A stretch of DNA of 43,980 bases, from assembly GCF_000003605.2 (NCBI RefSeq), contig NW_003150759.1, positions 338,058 through 382,037 of the forward strand, read 5' to 3'. Source of the stretch: Saccoglossus kowalevskii. Taxonomy: Eukaryota; Hemichordata; Enteropneusta; Harrimaniidae. Positions 23,936 to 35,153 of the stretch are shown here, piece by piece. Made by a program: the position numbers and the translations under genes. Below the pieces are notes generated by a model that saw nothing but the letters and a program-made list of their open reading frames with translations, ran no database searches and had not been told where the DNA came from. Position 1 is the first letter of the stretch, and every line of letters begins with the position of its first letter.

Positions 23936-24074
23936 GCGGTGGAGTCGTCACCTGCGCACGCGCGAGAATTGAGTCCCACGCGACAATAACAACGCACGCT
24001 AAAAACGCAAAGGCTCATGAATAGACGCTAGTTTGTAAACAATGACACGCTATTGCCCTCTGGCACATGCGTTA
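23936..24074 (+). mobile_element. inverted-repeat element family C, copy 2
   Basis: It begins GCGGTGGAGTCGTCACCTGC and continues GCACGCGCGAGAATTGAGTC, then AACGCACGCTAAAAACGC and AAAGGCTCATG. This is in the opposite orientation to the copy at 15384-15526. The right end is diverged (GACACGCTATT, then CACATGCG). It contains TGCGCACGCGC, an NRF1-like site. Confidence 0.6.
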
Positions 24075-24789
24075 ACATTAGAGTTACATAGAGTAAGCGA
24101 CGATTCTTAATACCGCATTATTGCGAGAACAACGCAAAAAAAAAAGTAATTTCTCGGATAGATTATAATCTGGTCTCTCTGCAGTTTTTTTGCGAATATC
24201 AACTGACTTTGTGTTCTGAGGTCAGAGGTTAATTGTTTAATACTGTTACATTTGCTCAGTCAGTAATCACATTACAGAGCTCGTATATTAGACTCGAAAA
24301 TGAAACGTAAAATTGTTTTTAGATTGGATTTTTGTGAAGGAGGGTTTCAATTACCAAACACTTAGTGCAGTTGTGGACGAGAAGATGTAGGCATAACCGA
24401 GGCCATTCTAATGACCTATTCAAATTGATTGGCTAAAAACGAATCACGTGATGCTAACCACTAATGCACTATATCACGGCACTATGATCACGGGAAAATA
24501 ATATCGTCGGGGAGCAGACATAATTTGAAATTGCGTGTTGCTATAGCAACCATTTATTCTATCAACTTAGTATTGAACAATCATGCAGCGTTTAACTGAA
24601 ATATTGTTTTGGTAAGATTAGCAGTAAGGTATGATCGCAGCTGCATTATCGGCAGTATTATGAAGGTCAAGTCCGACATATAGCGAGCAATGTCGGTATC
24701 CCATGTGAAAATTATGAAAATTAATATGCACAAAGCAGGCTTACCTTTTCACACCTACATACTACCTAAGTGCAACCACCTACACTCTA
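24075..24789. other. non-coding DNA
   Basis: Nothing recognisable apart from A-rich runs near 24135. Confidence 0.5.
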
Positions 24790-25340
24790 TAGACAGTCAC
24801 ATAGAGTGTATAATGTCCATCTACAGTCTCAGGGTAGGTCATGCTACATTCTCTTAGGGTGTACTATGTCCGTATGCATCCATATTGACCTAGAGTGGAC
24901 CCTGCTACATGCGCCTAGACTGGACTACACCCATCTACATGATTGACCTATAGTGGGCCATGTTACATTCGTCTAGGCTGAACTACATCCATCTACATGA
25001 TTGACCTAGGATGGACCATGCTTCATTCGCCCAGACTGGACATTGTTTAACTACGTTTGCTGAAGGTAGACCATGCTTCATTCGCATAGGATGTGCAATA
25101 TCCATTCGTCTTGAATGAACCATGCAACATTCGGATCACGTCCAGCTACATTCGCCGAGGTGGGGGGCATGCAGTATTCGCCTAGGATGAACCAAATCCG
25201 TCTACATTTGCCTATAATGGGTCATGTTCATCTACATTCTTCTAGAATTGACTACAATCGTCTACATTCTCCTAGGCTGGACATTGTCTATTTACATAGG
25301 CCTAGAGTTGATCGTGTCCATCTATATTCGTATATGACAC
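24790..25340. repeat. degenerate 30-bp minisatellite, about 18 units
   Basis: The units resemble CCTAGRNTGGACCATGTCCA followed by TCTACATTCG. The motifs CTACATTCG, CCTAGGATGRAC and CATCTACAT recur about every 30 bases. A + frame at 25115-25399 shows a matching 10-residue period (RLHSPRLDIV, YLHRPRVDRV), which reflects the DNA period and not a gene. Units are strongly diverged, so the array is old. Confidence 0.75.
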
Positions 25341-28300
25341 ATCTTACGAAGACAACGACTGTAGTTGCGTATGCCTTACAATGGTTTATTTACAGATAGA
25401 GTTCATATTCCTCTTCTTACAATCGGGTAGTTAGGCACCGTTGAAAGCAGCCTGGTCTCGATCAAACTATCGGTATGTGCACCTGTAGAGCTCCGTTGAA
25501 ATATATGATTTATGATAACATGCAACGTGTTTTTTTTTTAAATATTGCTCGTCAAGTTGTCGAACTTACTCGGAGTAGTTTCATAACAATGTTTGCCATG
25601 TATTACATGTATATTGTTATTCGAATTATTCGTTATATACTGTGTTATCTTCCATGTGATCACTGGAAGTATATATTAATCACATCGTCCTAAAAACTTA
25701 CCCCCTCGCGGCAAATGATGCGAAATACCACGCGAAAGTTTGGAGTGTAACGGAAAATCAAGTTTCATGCGTCGTTACTGGAACCATATCGAACCACTAT
25801 AGCATTTTAACATAAAAAGGACTTGATTATTTCGGGAACAAACGTTTCATATATAATGCACGGTTAAATGCTAAAAATATTTAATGAGAATGACATCCCC
25901 CTGTAGAAACAACACCATTTTAAATAAATAGAAATTGTTAGACATGATTTAAGTGGCGTTCATATCGCTAGAGACATTGAACTCTGGAGAAGTGTTTAAG
26001 AGTGTAGTAGATATTTTCAGGAAATAAAATTCACACCTAATATTTTCATAGAAGAATTGTTTTAAACCATATCAACCCATATATTTCATGAAATGTTGTA
26101 ATTCACATTAATCAATGTTACGTTAGATACAACCTTCGATTGGTCACGTGACCGCTAAGTAAATACATCCTGCATAGAAAATTAAAACGAGTATTCTGAA
26201 GAAATTGATACCACAGTTTTGTTTAAACATGTGCATAAGACGTATGAAACAAAACAGAGATTTTGCATAACTTTTTTTTCTTAATTAAGTGTCTATTTTT
26301 ACATTTTTGTTCGTATTCACATTCAGATACTGAAATCGTACAAATGCTTAAATTTAACAAAAAACACTGACCAGGTATTGTTCATATATACCACATCCAG
26401 AGTCTCTAAAAACAGTGACGTAATCTGATGAGTGCCTGCTGAGTAGAACCCATTTGATTGATCATTTTAATATCCGAATTAAAACAAAGATATACACTAA
26501 TTTGCATATCAGTAGATGTATAGTGGTATTGTTACATGTATATTGATTTTTTTAAATGGTCATAAAATCCTAAATGATCAATGATTTGACGTCCAGTAAA
26601 GTATAGATTATTGGTAGATATATAAAGATATTCTAAAATTATATAACCCTTGACTGTGATTTGATTATTTAAAATACATGCATATATGCAAATTTAGTCA
26701 TCATAATAATGTTGGTTTTAATTTAGACCACTGTTTCAAAATATACTCCATTTATGATAGGGCTCTAAAATTTTCATAGCATAATAAGATGTACCTATCG
26801 ATTATATAAAGTTTAAATAAAGTTTTCAAAATAGTGTTGGTCTGCCAATAAATACAATTCATTTGACCACAAGAAAAACTGGCTTGATTTGATGCGAAAA
26901 TTATTCTTTATTGTGCATGAAATGAAGATCAAACAAAACAAAAATCTCGGTCGACTACTGTGGTACTGGTAAATGCCTACTTTCTGGTCATCGTCGCAAA
27001 CCACGACCTTTTTACGGCAAAAGATTAGCCTTCTTCTGCTTTTGAGTCGAACAGAGAAAATCTACTGGCAAAAAACAAGCTCTGGCGTGTGGCGTGAACA
27101 ATTCTGTCTCGTAGGCTAGACCATCTTCATCTACAGTCATGTATATATAATATTGCAAAATGTAACCTAACCACCCGTATCTGAAATAATGCCCCATTCC
27201 TAAACAATATACAGGTAGATACTAGCGTACTATTGAGTTCATTGTCACATTTCCACTATTGTGTTGTTCACGTCCATTTCCGAGCAGGCTTTCAACAAGA
27301 CATTAACAGTTTAATAGCCTATTTCGTGTAAATTGTAGTGCCACTTTTAGACGACCTCAAAGCACAATGTGTTTATGAGTTAACAACTCAACAAAGGTCA
27401 CACGTTGTTTACTTTACGTATCGCTACCAGTTTATTGAATTAAAAATCGTGTGTGAAATCAATGTGATGTGGTGTAAACATATCATATCACCATGGTGAC
27501 GGGTTAGGTTAGTTCTATAGGAACTAGTAATTACTAGAATATTAATTGGTTTTACTCCAAAAAAGATTAATTGTGGTATAATCTGATTTGCAAATTTCCT
27601 CTGTAAAATGCACAAATTTAAAAGATAATTTTAAATCGAGTATCATTTTGACTCCCATGTGCGAAGCGCACAATGGGAGTCTTTGCAGTTAATGTGTCAA
27701 GTATTTTCAATACAAGTATTTTCGAATTATTTTTAATGTGTTTCCAAAACTCGCAGCACATGGGAATTCTTTCTACTGGCGGAGCGCTTCCATGATGTCA
27801 AGGCGAAGAACATTGTCGTTTAAATCGACAATTGTAATTGGTCGTCAAAGTCGTTCGTCGGTTCAGAATACAGAAAAAAACAATCTTCATTGATTTACGA
27901 CTACATGTCATAACGATATTGACGTTTTTAACAGCTTTCAGATTGAAGTACTTCGTCGCTTGAGGGCGCAATTTATAAGTCAGGTGAAGTTTTATCAAAA
28001 CCGTGCGATTCAGACGTTGGCCAGCACTACGGAAGCAGGAATAGTTGGAGATGTACACATATTGTTTTTGAATTACACATAACGCAATTGCATCTATTAT
28101 CCTACTTTAAGGGTTGACCACTAGAAACTCAGAGGGGGATAGTAGAAAAAAAATGCACAAAGACAATTCCTTGAAAAAAAATCCTGCAGGGTTCAATGAA
28201 CACAATTCTGAATGCGGCAGTCGTCGTGCTGCGCAAGTGCGATATTTGTGTTGATAAACATTGATTTTCCCATAATCCAATGCGCTATTCTAATAGAATC

Positions 28301-29074
28301 ACTAGTATGAGGTTTGACCTGGGTGCGACTTGCACTTATTACCGCCGGTTACTCCTTTGATACCTTGCAATTACCTAAAAATACCAAATTAAAGTTTGGT
28401 AACGTCTCATTTTGTACTCGTTGATCTGCACAACAGTCAAAGTCGCCATATTTGTTTATATACCGACTACCGCCCTTTAATCTTAGCCCACAATAACTAG
28501 ATTTTAGTGTATTTTTATTCTAAATATGTTTTGTTAAATTGTTTAGCTGTTATGTATAACTTGCCTTGAATTAACTAATGCAGACTGCACTCGCTATAAG
28601 CAAGCGGCAACGGGGACTGTGCCAGCATGAGTTTTCATTAGTTCCTTGTGAACTCGAAACTCGACATCAATGAACATCTTTCTTTACCGTGTTGTTTTCG
28701 TTGCTACGCACGGGATTCACGGAGAGCCACTACTAAGCCAGTGTTTGTTAGAGGGAACACGAATTCGGTGATTTAAAAGTTGTGTTGTAATTTAATCAAG
28801 TTGTTTTTCATAATTAAATAAGTTCGTCAAAACACTAGTTTTTAAACAAGTATGTTGTTTTTGTCATCCAGAAACAATCTTATTTAGTCAATGAGATCGT
28901 TGACACTTCAACTAAATTATAATTCTATTGCATATCGCCATGGCACGCCAGCGTGCGTTCCAACTCGATAAAAAAAAACTATATTATATTATGCGTTTCA
29001 AGGGACTTAATTCTAACACGGCTCGACACGATGACTGTGTTTTTCAAAAAATGCACATAATTAAGCGCATGTAC
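25341..29074. other. AT-rich non-coding stretch
   Basis: No exon, RNA gene or complete element was recognised, apart from the hairpin at 27650-27681. Open frames are at most about 90 codons and not convincing. Confidence 0.45.
27650..27681. repeat. 32-bp hairpin
   Basis: GACTCCCATGTGCG pairs with CGCACAATGGGAGTC with one bulged base, around a two- or three-base turn. Related CCCATGTGCG and GCACATGGG strings occur near 22463 and 27757, so this may be the tip of a repeat family. Confidence 0.7.
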
Positions 29075-29160
29075 TACTTAGCGTTTAACGTGTGTTGTTT
29101 TCATCGCTTGGGACTAAATTCCCGCGCGTGCGCAGGTGACGACCCTTCCGTTTTAAAATA
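29075..29160 (-). mobile_element. inverted-repeat element family C, partial copy 3
   Basis: Read on the minus strand from 29150 it gives GGGTCGTCACCTGCGCACGC, then GGGAATTTAGTCCCAAGCGA and AACACACGTTAAACGC. That matches the 5' half of the copies at 23936 and 15384. The other half is missing or too diverged. It includes the NRF1-like GCGCACGCGC. Confidence 0.55.
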
Positions 29161-30368
29161 GTGTTTGTTTGCGAATAATGTTGTAATTTTAATTTCAAAT
29201 AAACGCGAAACATACAGTCAGATTTTTTTACACTGGCTCAAGAAGAATTTGTTCGATTGCTCATTATAAGGATCTCATTTCCGAGTTTTGACATACGTTT
29301 AAATTTCGAAAACCATGGACTGGATAATCGCGTATTGCAGCCAGATAAGTACGCTGTGTAGCAAACAAATGAATCAACATATATTCGCCACAATAGCTTG
29401 CCACTGGACGATACAATAATCTACCACGCTTCACAAAGTAACTGTTCTTTCAAGTTTTTCATCGCACAACTCTCTGAACCGTTCCTAGCGATGTTACCCT
29501 CGATATCTGTGACTTGAAAGGAATAACCGCGATCACTTATTTCTCAGTGACTTTAATCTGACAGTCACTCACTTTTAATTCAACATTCTGTTCTTCATTC
29601 TAGTAGTTTTAGCGTTTTGAGGTCACGGAAAGCAACCACAGCAAACCAAGAAAACCTAAGTCGAGTAAGTATACGGCATTGCACCCAATAAGAAAATAAT
29701 GAGAATCACGTGGTCGACGTGGTCAACGAATTCTAACCAATTTATTTAGTAGTATTTAGTAGGAGAATTTAACTATAAGTGCTGTTGCAACGTAAACATG
29801 TTGTACCCACGTGAAATAATGCTGTTTCCCGACGCCATCTTTGTTTCGTTCATTTACAATGACGTGTCAGTACATTTCATCACTGGAGGGCGTGACGTAT
29901 TGTTAAGGTGTATCTGTGTAAGCCACCATAGGTTGACGCCTATCATATAGCATATAGCAATGTTTACAAATAATTTTATTTCGTTACACTATGTTGGTAT
30001 TTGGTGTTATATGAAATGTACATTCACATACGAACCTTTCCAAAACAGGTTACGCCCTCTAGCGATGGCCCACTTAAAATAATGTAGATAGGTTTTATAA
30101 GCAATGTCGTTCATAATCTGCTTGGCTGTAGAATCAATTAAAATATAACAAATCTCTCAATTCAGTGTTTCACTGACTGGCGACCACATGCCAATACAAT
30201 ATTGATGTACGTCACAGAAGCTCTCTGTCGCCAGAGGGCGTGCCTTATAAGAATAGTATATTCGAAGATTGATTAATCAAAACTGGGGAAGGGAAAAAAC
30301 AAGTGGAGCAATACAGTGAATTCCGATGATGAATTAACCTAATCGTTTATTTCAATTTTGAATTTTAG
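29161..30368. other. non-coding DNA upstream of the ankyrin exons, with CTCF-like motifs
   Basis: No first exon with an ATG was identified. GTAAGTAT near 29665 is a strong donor-like string, but no ATG lies upstream of it in a usable frame. Three CTCF-like motifs occur: 29881-29894 (CACTGGAGGGCGTG), 30052-30068 (minus strand, CGCTAGAGGGCGT) and 30227-30242 (GTCGCCAGAGGGCGTG). Confidence 0.4.
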
Positions 30369-33300
30369 ACAATTATATTATCCGTTAAAAGTGGAGATGT
30401 AGCTGAGACGGAGGATCTCATCAATAAAGGAGCCGACATCGACGTCACGGAGGTAATATCGTTCTTGTAACCCTTTTTCGGTTACGGCGTTCTTTTTTCG
30501 AAGAGCAACACGGAACCGAAGGTTGTAATGAACCTGATCGTGGAAAATAACAAGCTTCTTACACAAAATACGCCACGTCTAACCGTCACTTATGGTTTGC
30601 AGGAGTCAGGCAGTTTGGTTCAAGGTCTAGATCAATATTACACTCCCCGATATAGAGGGCGGTATCAATTTTGGGTGAACAAAGGTCAATGATACATTAC
30701 ATTATTCTTTCTGCCATGTCACCGGACATAAAATTGCTCACCATTAGAGCTTCGAATACTAGTAGTTCAGTGAATTGTATAATGTGCTGAAAACCTGCCA
30801 CAATGACGTCAGTAATAATGTAACAAATATATTTTCACAGAATGGTAACAATTTATTGCTTCTGGCAATTGTGTATGACCAAAAAGACGTTGCTAGGTTA
30901 CTGGTCGCAAGAGGAATAAATCTAAACTATAGAAGCCAGGTATGTAGGTTAATCAATTACGTCACTGTCATCACAGTCACGCACAATATCATCACAGTCA
31001 CTCGCAATATCATCATAGTCACGCGCAATGTCATCACAGTCACGCGCAGTGTCATCACAGTCACGCATAATCTCATTACAGTCACGCACAATATCGTCAC
31101 AATCACGCACAATGTCATTACAGCCACGCATAATGTAATCACAGTCACGCGCAATATCATCATAATGACGCGTAATGTCATCACAGTCACGCATAATGTC
31201 ATCATAGTCACGCGTAATGTCATCACAGTCACGCATAATGTCATCACAGTCACGCGTAATGTCATTACAGCCACGCATAATCTCATCACAGTCACGCGCA
31301 ATATCATCACAGTCACGCATAATGTCATCATAGTCACGCGTAATGTCATCACAGTCACGCATAATGTCATCACAGTCACGCACAATGTCATTACAGCCAC
31401 GCATAATCTCATCACAGTCACGCGCAATATCATCACAGTCACGCGCAATATCATCACAGTCACGCACAATGTCATTACAGCCACGCATCATGTCATCACA
31501 ATCACGCACAATATCATCACAGTCACGCACAATGTCATCACAGTCACGCGCAATGTCATCACAATCACGCGTAATGTCATCACAGTCACGCGCAATGTCA
31601 TCACAGTCACGCGTAATCTCATTACAACCTAAATACAATTGATGTTAGGAAGAAGTACTGAATTGTAAATCAGAAAAAAAAATGTTTAGGAAGATAAACA
31701 AAATGAGAAATACCCATTTTGTTTTTTAATGACGTGCTATCTATTGTGAAATTCTCATCATAATGGACAACAATGCTCATCACAATTTTTCTCTGTTTGT
31801 GACAGTCATTGAATGGGGTTGTGAATTGTCGCGTACCCCTCCCCCACCATCTATACTACTGATAAATTTAAACTGTATTTTCGTCTGAAAGGGAGGTGAC
31901 GACAGAACACAGTACAAGTCTGCTTTAGATTTAACGGAAGAAAAAGGATGGGATGACCTATACGAATTGATAGAAAGAACGTCATTAGCAAATAAGGTGA
32001 GACCATAAACAACGCCACCTAGTGTTTTTTTTTTTAGAAATTATACAATGTGGGATGATTGTGCCATTGGTTAAAACAGATACCATAAAAACATGTAATT
32101 TCTTGCGTTGTTATTATATTAAATCTATGTATTTATATTTATATTCTCTATAGAATATACCGATGGCCGTCGTTGATGGCGATAGCAAACTAACGAAGAG
32201 TTTACTTGAACAAGGAGCAGACATAAATACCGTGGTAGGAATATAGTTGTTTTCCCAGCCGACATAACTAGGTCGTGAACACACTCCACTCAGAGTTTTG
32301 CCAGAATGTACGTCTGGTCCAACTGTGCTCGCAGTTACTGACTCATTGGCAGGGAGATGTTCAGTGAACACTGACCATTTTCGGTTTCACAACTTCTGTG
32401 AACATTTGAAAACTCTGCCACAACTAAAACTTCCAAAACAATATGGAATGAACGGGGTGTAAAACATTTCCCCTTTCACTCGCATATGCTAAGACAATAG
32501 CTCTGAGACTGAGTAAGATTAAACACACCTTCATACGTGGGACTTCGATTTTAATTTCTTTTCTACAGTAGAGGATACTAGTAAATGTATGTTTTTATTT
32601 GTTTTGTTTTTATACTAATTATAGACAGACACGGGTGAATCGCTGTTAATGCGAGCAATACGACATGGGCACTGGGAAGTGAGCGAATTGTTGATCAGTC
32701 AAGGAATCGATGTTGCATATGTGCTAGTTGTAAGTATACTCCCAACGGTGGATAAATGTAGGTGGTGTTTAAACCTGCCCGGAGTTCCAATTCAAATCAC
32801 GCGACGTGAAATGAACCGAACTGAAGTCTCGTGCGATGGGAGGGTTCGTTCCATTCTCCTTCCCAGAATTCATTGCGGTTAGATCACCGAAAGTATATAT
32901 ATTATATTCGTAGAAATAGAACTCTGCCTGGGAGATTGGCGCCCATTAGTACACAAGGACACGACGCAGAGTATTTTATGAGAGGGCGCTGTAAAGCAGA
33001 CTTATAAAAGTAATCCCATTACGTTGGATTCTTGATAATCAATGCTAGCCCTGATGTGGTTGTCTTTATCATTCTTATAAGTTGTCAAGATAAACCAACA
33101 TATACTTGCCTCAATATAAAAATCACACTGTACTCACTACAACAGAATTGTTTTATTCATTTTTTATATATTTCATGACTTGTGATATTTCATACAGCAA
33201 AGACACCAATCAGCGAATGGCAAAATTGAGACAACGAAGGAAACAGCCAGAATATATGCCTCTAAGTACGGCATGCCAGATATAATACAACTCATCGACA

Positions 33301-34303
33301 GACGGGAAGGGGAGTATAGACAACAGGTAGAGGACCATTCGTAATTTTTCCAACAATCAATGAGCAGTGAGAGAGGACGAATGCCCAAACTCAAGAAGTT
33401 GATAAATACGTGATTTGGCGACATTGGTTAGTTGCGAGCGTCAGGAGAAACCCATCGCCGAGGGCGCAGTTTGTACTAAATATCTGCCCAAAAATACCCT
33501 GTTGTTTCACCAAAGTCGTGTTTATTTCACTGTGTGTCAAAAAACACAAAAAATCGCAATATGATTTTCTAAATTTCAAGAAGATTTTTCGCGAAAGCCC
33601 CCCCCCAAAGAATGTTTTTTTTTTATTATGTGGACATGCATACGTGCAATATGATTATTGTTCTTTCGGGGATAGTAACTTATCTGAAGTCATTATGCAT
33701 ACTCAAGTGATGAGTTGAGATGGTAACGACGACAAACAGACACGGATTCCTGCTCTCTCTTGACATGAACTATTTTTTCTTCTGTGTTCAAATTCTAGGG
33801 GATAATCGTGCAGGATCCAAGCGAAGCAGAACTTCAGATAAATGAAAAAGTAAGTACAAATTTCCTGACACCCAACCATGTGTGTCAACGCCTTTCATAG
33901 TGGCGCCGCAGGGGGCAGAATACACATAGGTACGAGTTTAGTATTCAGTCACATGTTTTATTTACCTGCACGATTATATTCGAAGATTTATTTTAATAAC
34001 CTTTCTTTTGTAGGAATGTTATTCATTTTTTAATATTAAATTGTGGGCACCAGACTAATTGAGTATATGTGTTAAATTGTCATACTGTTCAACTTTTTAT
34101 ATTGTCGAATTTACACGAGTTGAAATGTAGTGTTTAATCTTAAAATACTTCATCGCCGTTACCATGGTAACGATTATACGACACAGCTACATGTATACCA
34201 CCGAAATTAACATGTCCCGCAATGTATTGCATTTCAGAAACCCGTCAACGAAGACAAGACTGACAGCGAGAAGCAGCGTTCACACACATGCGCAGTACTG
34301 TAA
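30369..34303 (+). CDS. ankyrin-repeat protein with C-terminal CaaX box, eight exons (5' end not found)
   Basis: Exons are 30369-30452, 30841-30939, 31892-31996, 32154-32234, 32625-32729, 33198-33326, 33799-33849 and 34238-34303 (stop TAA). All have AG/GT borders, every junction is phase 0, and they join to 239 codons. Exons 1-6 each encode one ankyrin-type repeat, with hallmarks such as LINKGADIDV, ARLLVARGINLN, LLEQGADIN and ELLISQGIDV. Exons 1-3 (28, 33 and 35 residues) correspond in order to exons 4-6 (27, 35 and 43), so a three-repeat module was duplicated in tandem. Exons 7-8 are an acidic and charged tail ending SHTCAVL. CAVL fits a CaaX box with X=Leu, favouring geranylgeranylation and membrane attachment. 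Ankyrin repeats bind proteins; the partner is unknown. There is no in-frame ATG in the first exon, so one or more 5' exons are missing, perhaps including 13560-13622. I do not recognise a named orthologue. Confidence 0.85.
30970..31629. repeat. 21-bp minisatellite in ankyrin gene intron 2, 31 units
   Basis: Unit GTCATCACAGTCACGCRYAA plus one base, period 21, with 31 full units and a partial one. Variation concentrates at the CGCGCAAT/CGCACAAT/CGCATAAT/CGCGTAAT positions, as expected of CpG decay. Groups of six to seven unit types recur in the same order (for example the blocks ending in TACAGCCACGCATAATCTC), which shows higher-order amplification. The array starts 30 bases after the exon 2 donor and fills most of the 952-base intron. 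Period 21 keeps several frames open on both strands. Confidence 0.97.
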
Positions 34304-34442
34304 CATGCAGTGAGGGCAGACGACATTATTCCAAATCACTTTAATATCACTTTGTTTAAAAAAGTATTTTTTTGTAATTTACAAAACGTTGTGATATGCA
34401 GAACAGATATATTAATAGTAGTTCTTGCACAGCTTGCGAACG

Positions 34443-34448
34443 AATAAA
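34443..34448 (+). terminator. polyadenylation signal AATAAA for the ankyrin gene
   Basis: AATAAA lies 140 bases after the ankyrin gene stop codon, a normal 3' UTR distance. Another AATAAA at 34929-34934 could serve a longer 3' UTR. Confidence 0.5.
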
Positions 34449-34993
34449 CACTAGAACAGAATAACAGGACTGCCTGTACGGATGTTTGTCAGGCACTCAC
34501 GCCAATGCTACATTGCTGATTTGTGTTGTCTGTGGAAACACTAGCCATGCACTCGCCTCAATGGTGCTTTGCATTGTTTGTGTTTGGGTCAACTCTGACT
34601 TTAACATTAATTTCTAGGGAGCGCGTGAACGTACTGCCACTCGAAATGAAGCGTGGCTGTAAATAGCAAAATAGTAAGTCAGAATACATAATTCGTTTAT
34701 TAAACGTGTCTACAGACAGGTAGCGTGCATTCAATGTACACGCTATTCTCTCTTCTGTTGTACATTTTCGTAACAAAATACGAACATTGGGAGTCCATTT
34801 CTCTGGGAGGGGTATAGGTGTTGGATAAACATAACACTTAGACAATTTGGTAAATAATACAAATATCGTATGAAGTAAGTGTAGCTTACAGTGAACGGCA
34901 CAAACGTTATATTTATAATCTTTTTATAAATAAAGATGGCTGTTAAATTTCACATTGACCAATCCAGGAATGGCATTGTAACTTCATTGTTAG

Positions 34994-35144
34994 GGCTAAT
35001 CTGCACTGGCTCGGAAGGTTGTAAATGATTAGCTAGTTTTAATTTGCATAACAATACTGACAATGAACGTGCATTCAACGCCACAAGTTTTTTTGTTTTT
35101 TTAGCCAATCAGAATTCATCTTCCGAGCCAGTGCAGATCAGCCG
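34994..35144. mobile_element. 150-bp MITE flanked by 9-bp direct repeats
   Basis: The left end GGCTAATCTGCACTGGCTCG matches the reverse complement of the right end, GGCTGATCTGCACTGGCTCG, and both continue GAAG. Direct copies of CATTGTTAG flank it (34985-34993 and 35145-35153). Duplications of 8-9 bp point to the hAT or Mutator-like class. No coding frame. Confidence 0.8.
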
Positions 35145-35153
35145 CATTGTTAG

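Noticed and set aside
30970-31629. CRISPR-like array
   Set aside because: There are no distinct spacers, units are contiguous, and the sequence is animal DNA.
30949-31638. Minus-strand 229- and 175-codon frames and a second + frame of 99 codons across the 21-bp array
   Set aside because: The period is a multiple of three and lacks stops in these frames. The array lies in an intron of a + strand gene.
33410-33718. 102-codon + frame inside an ankyrin gene intron
   Set aside because: Contains a C run and T run, has no family resemblance, and the intron borders around it are clear.
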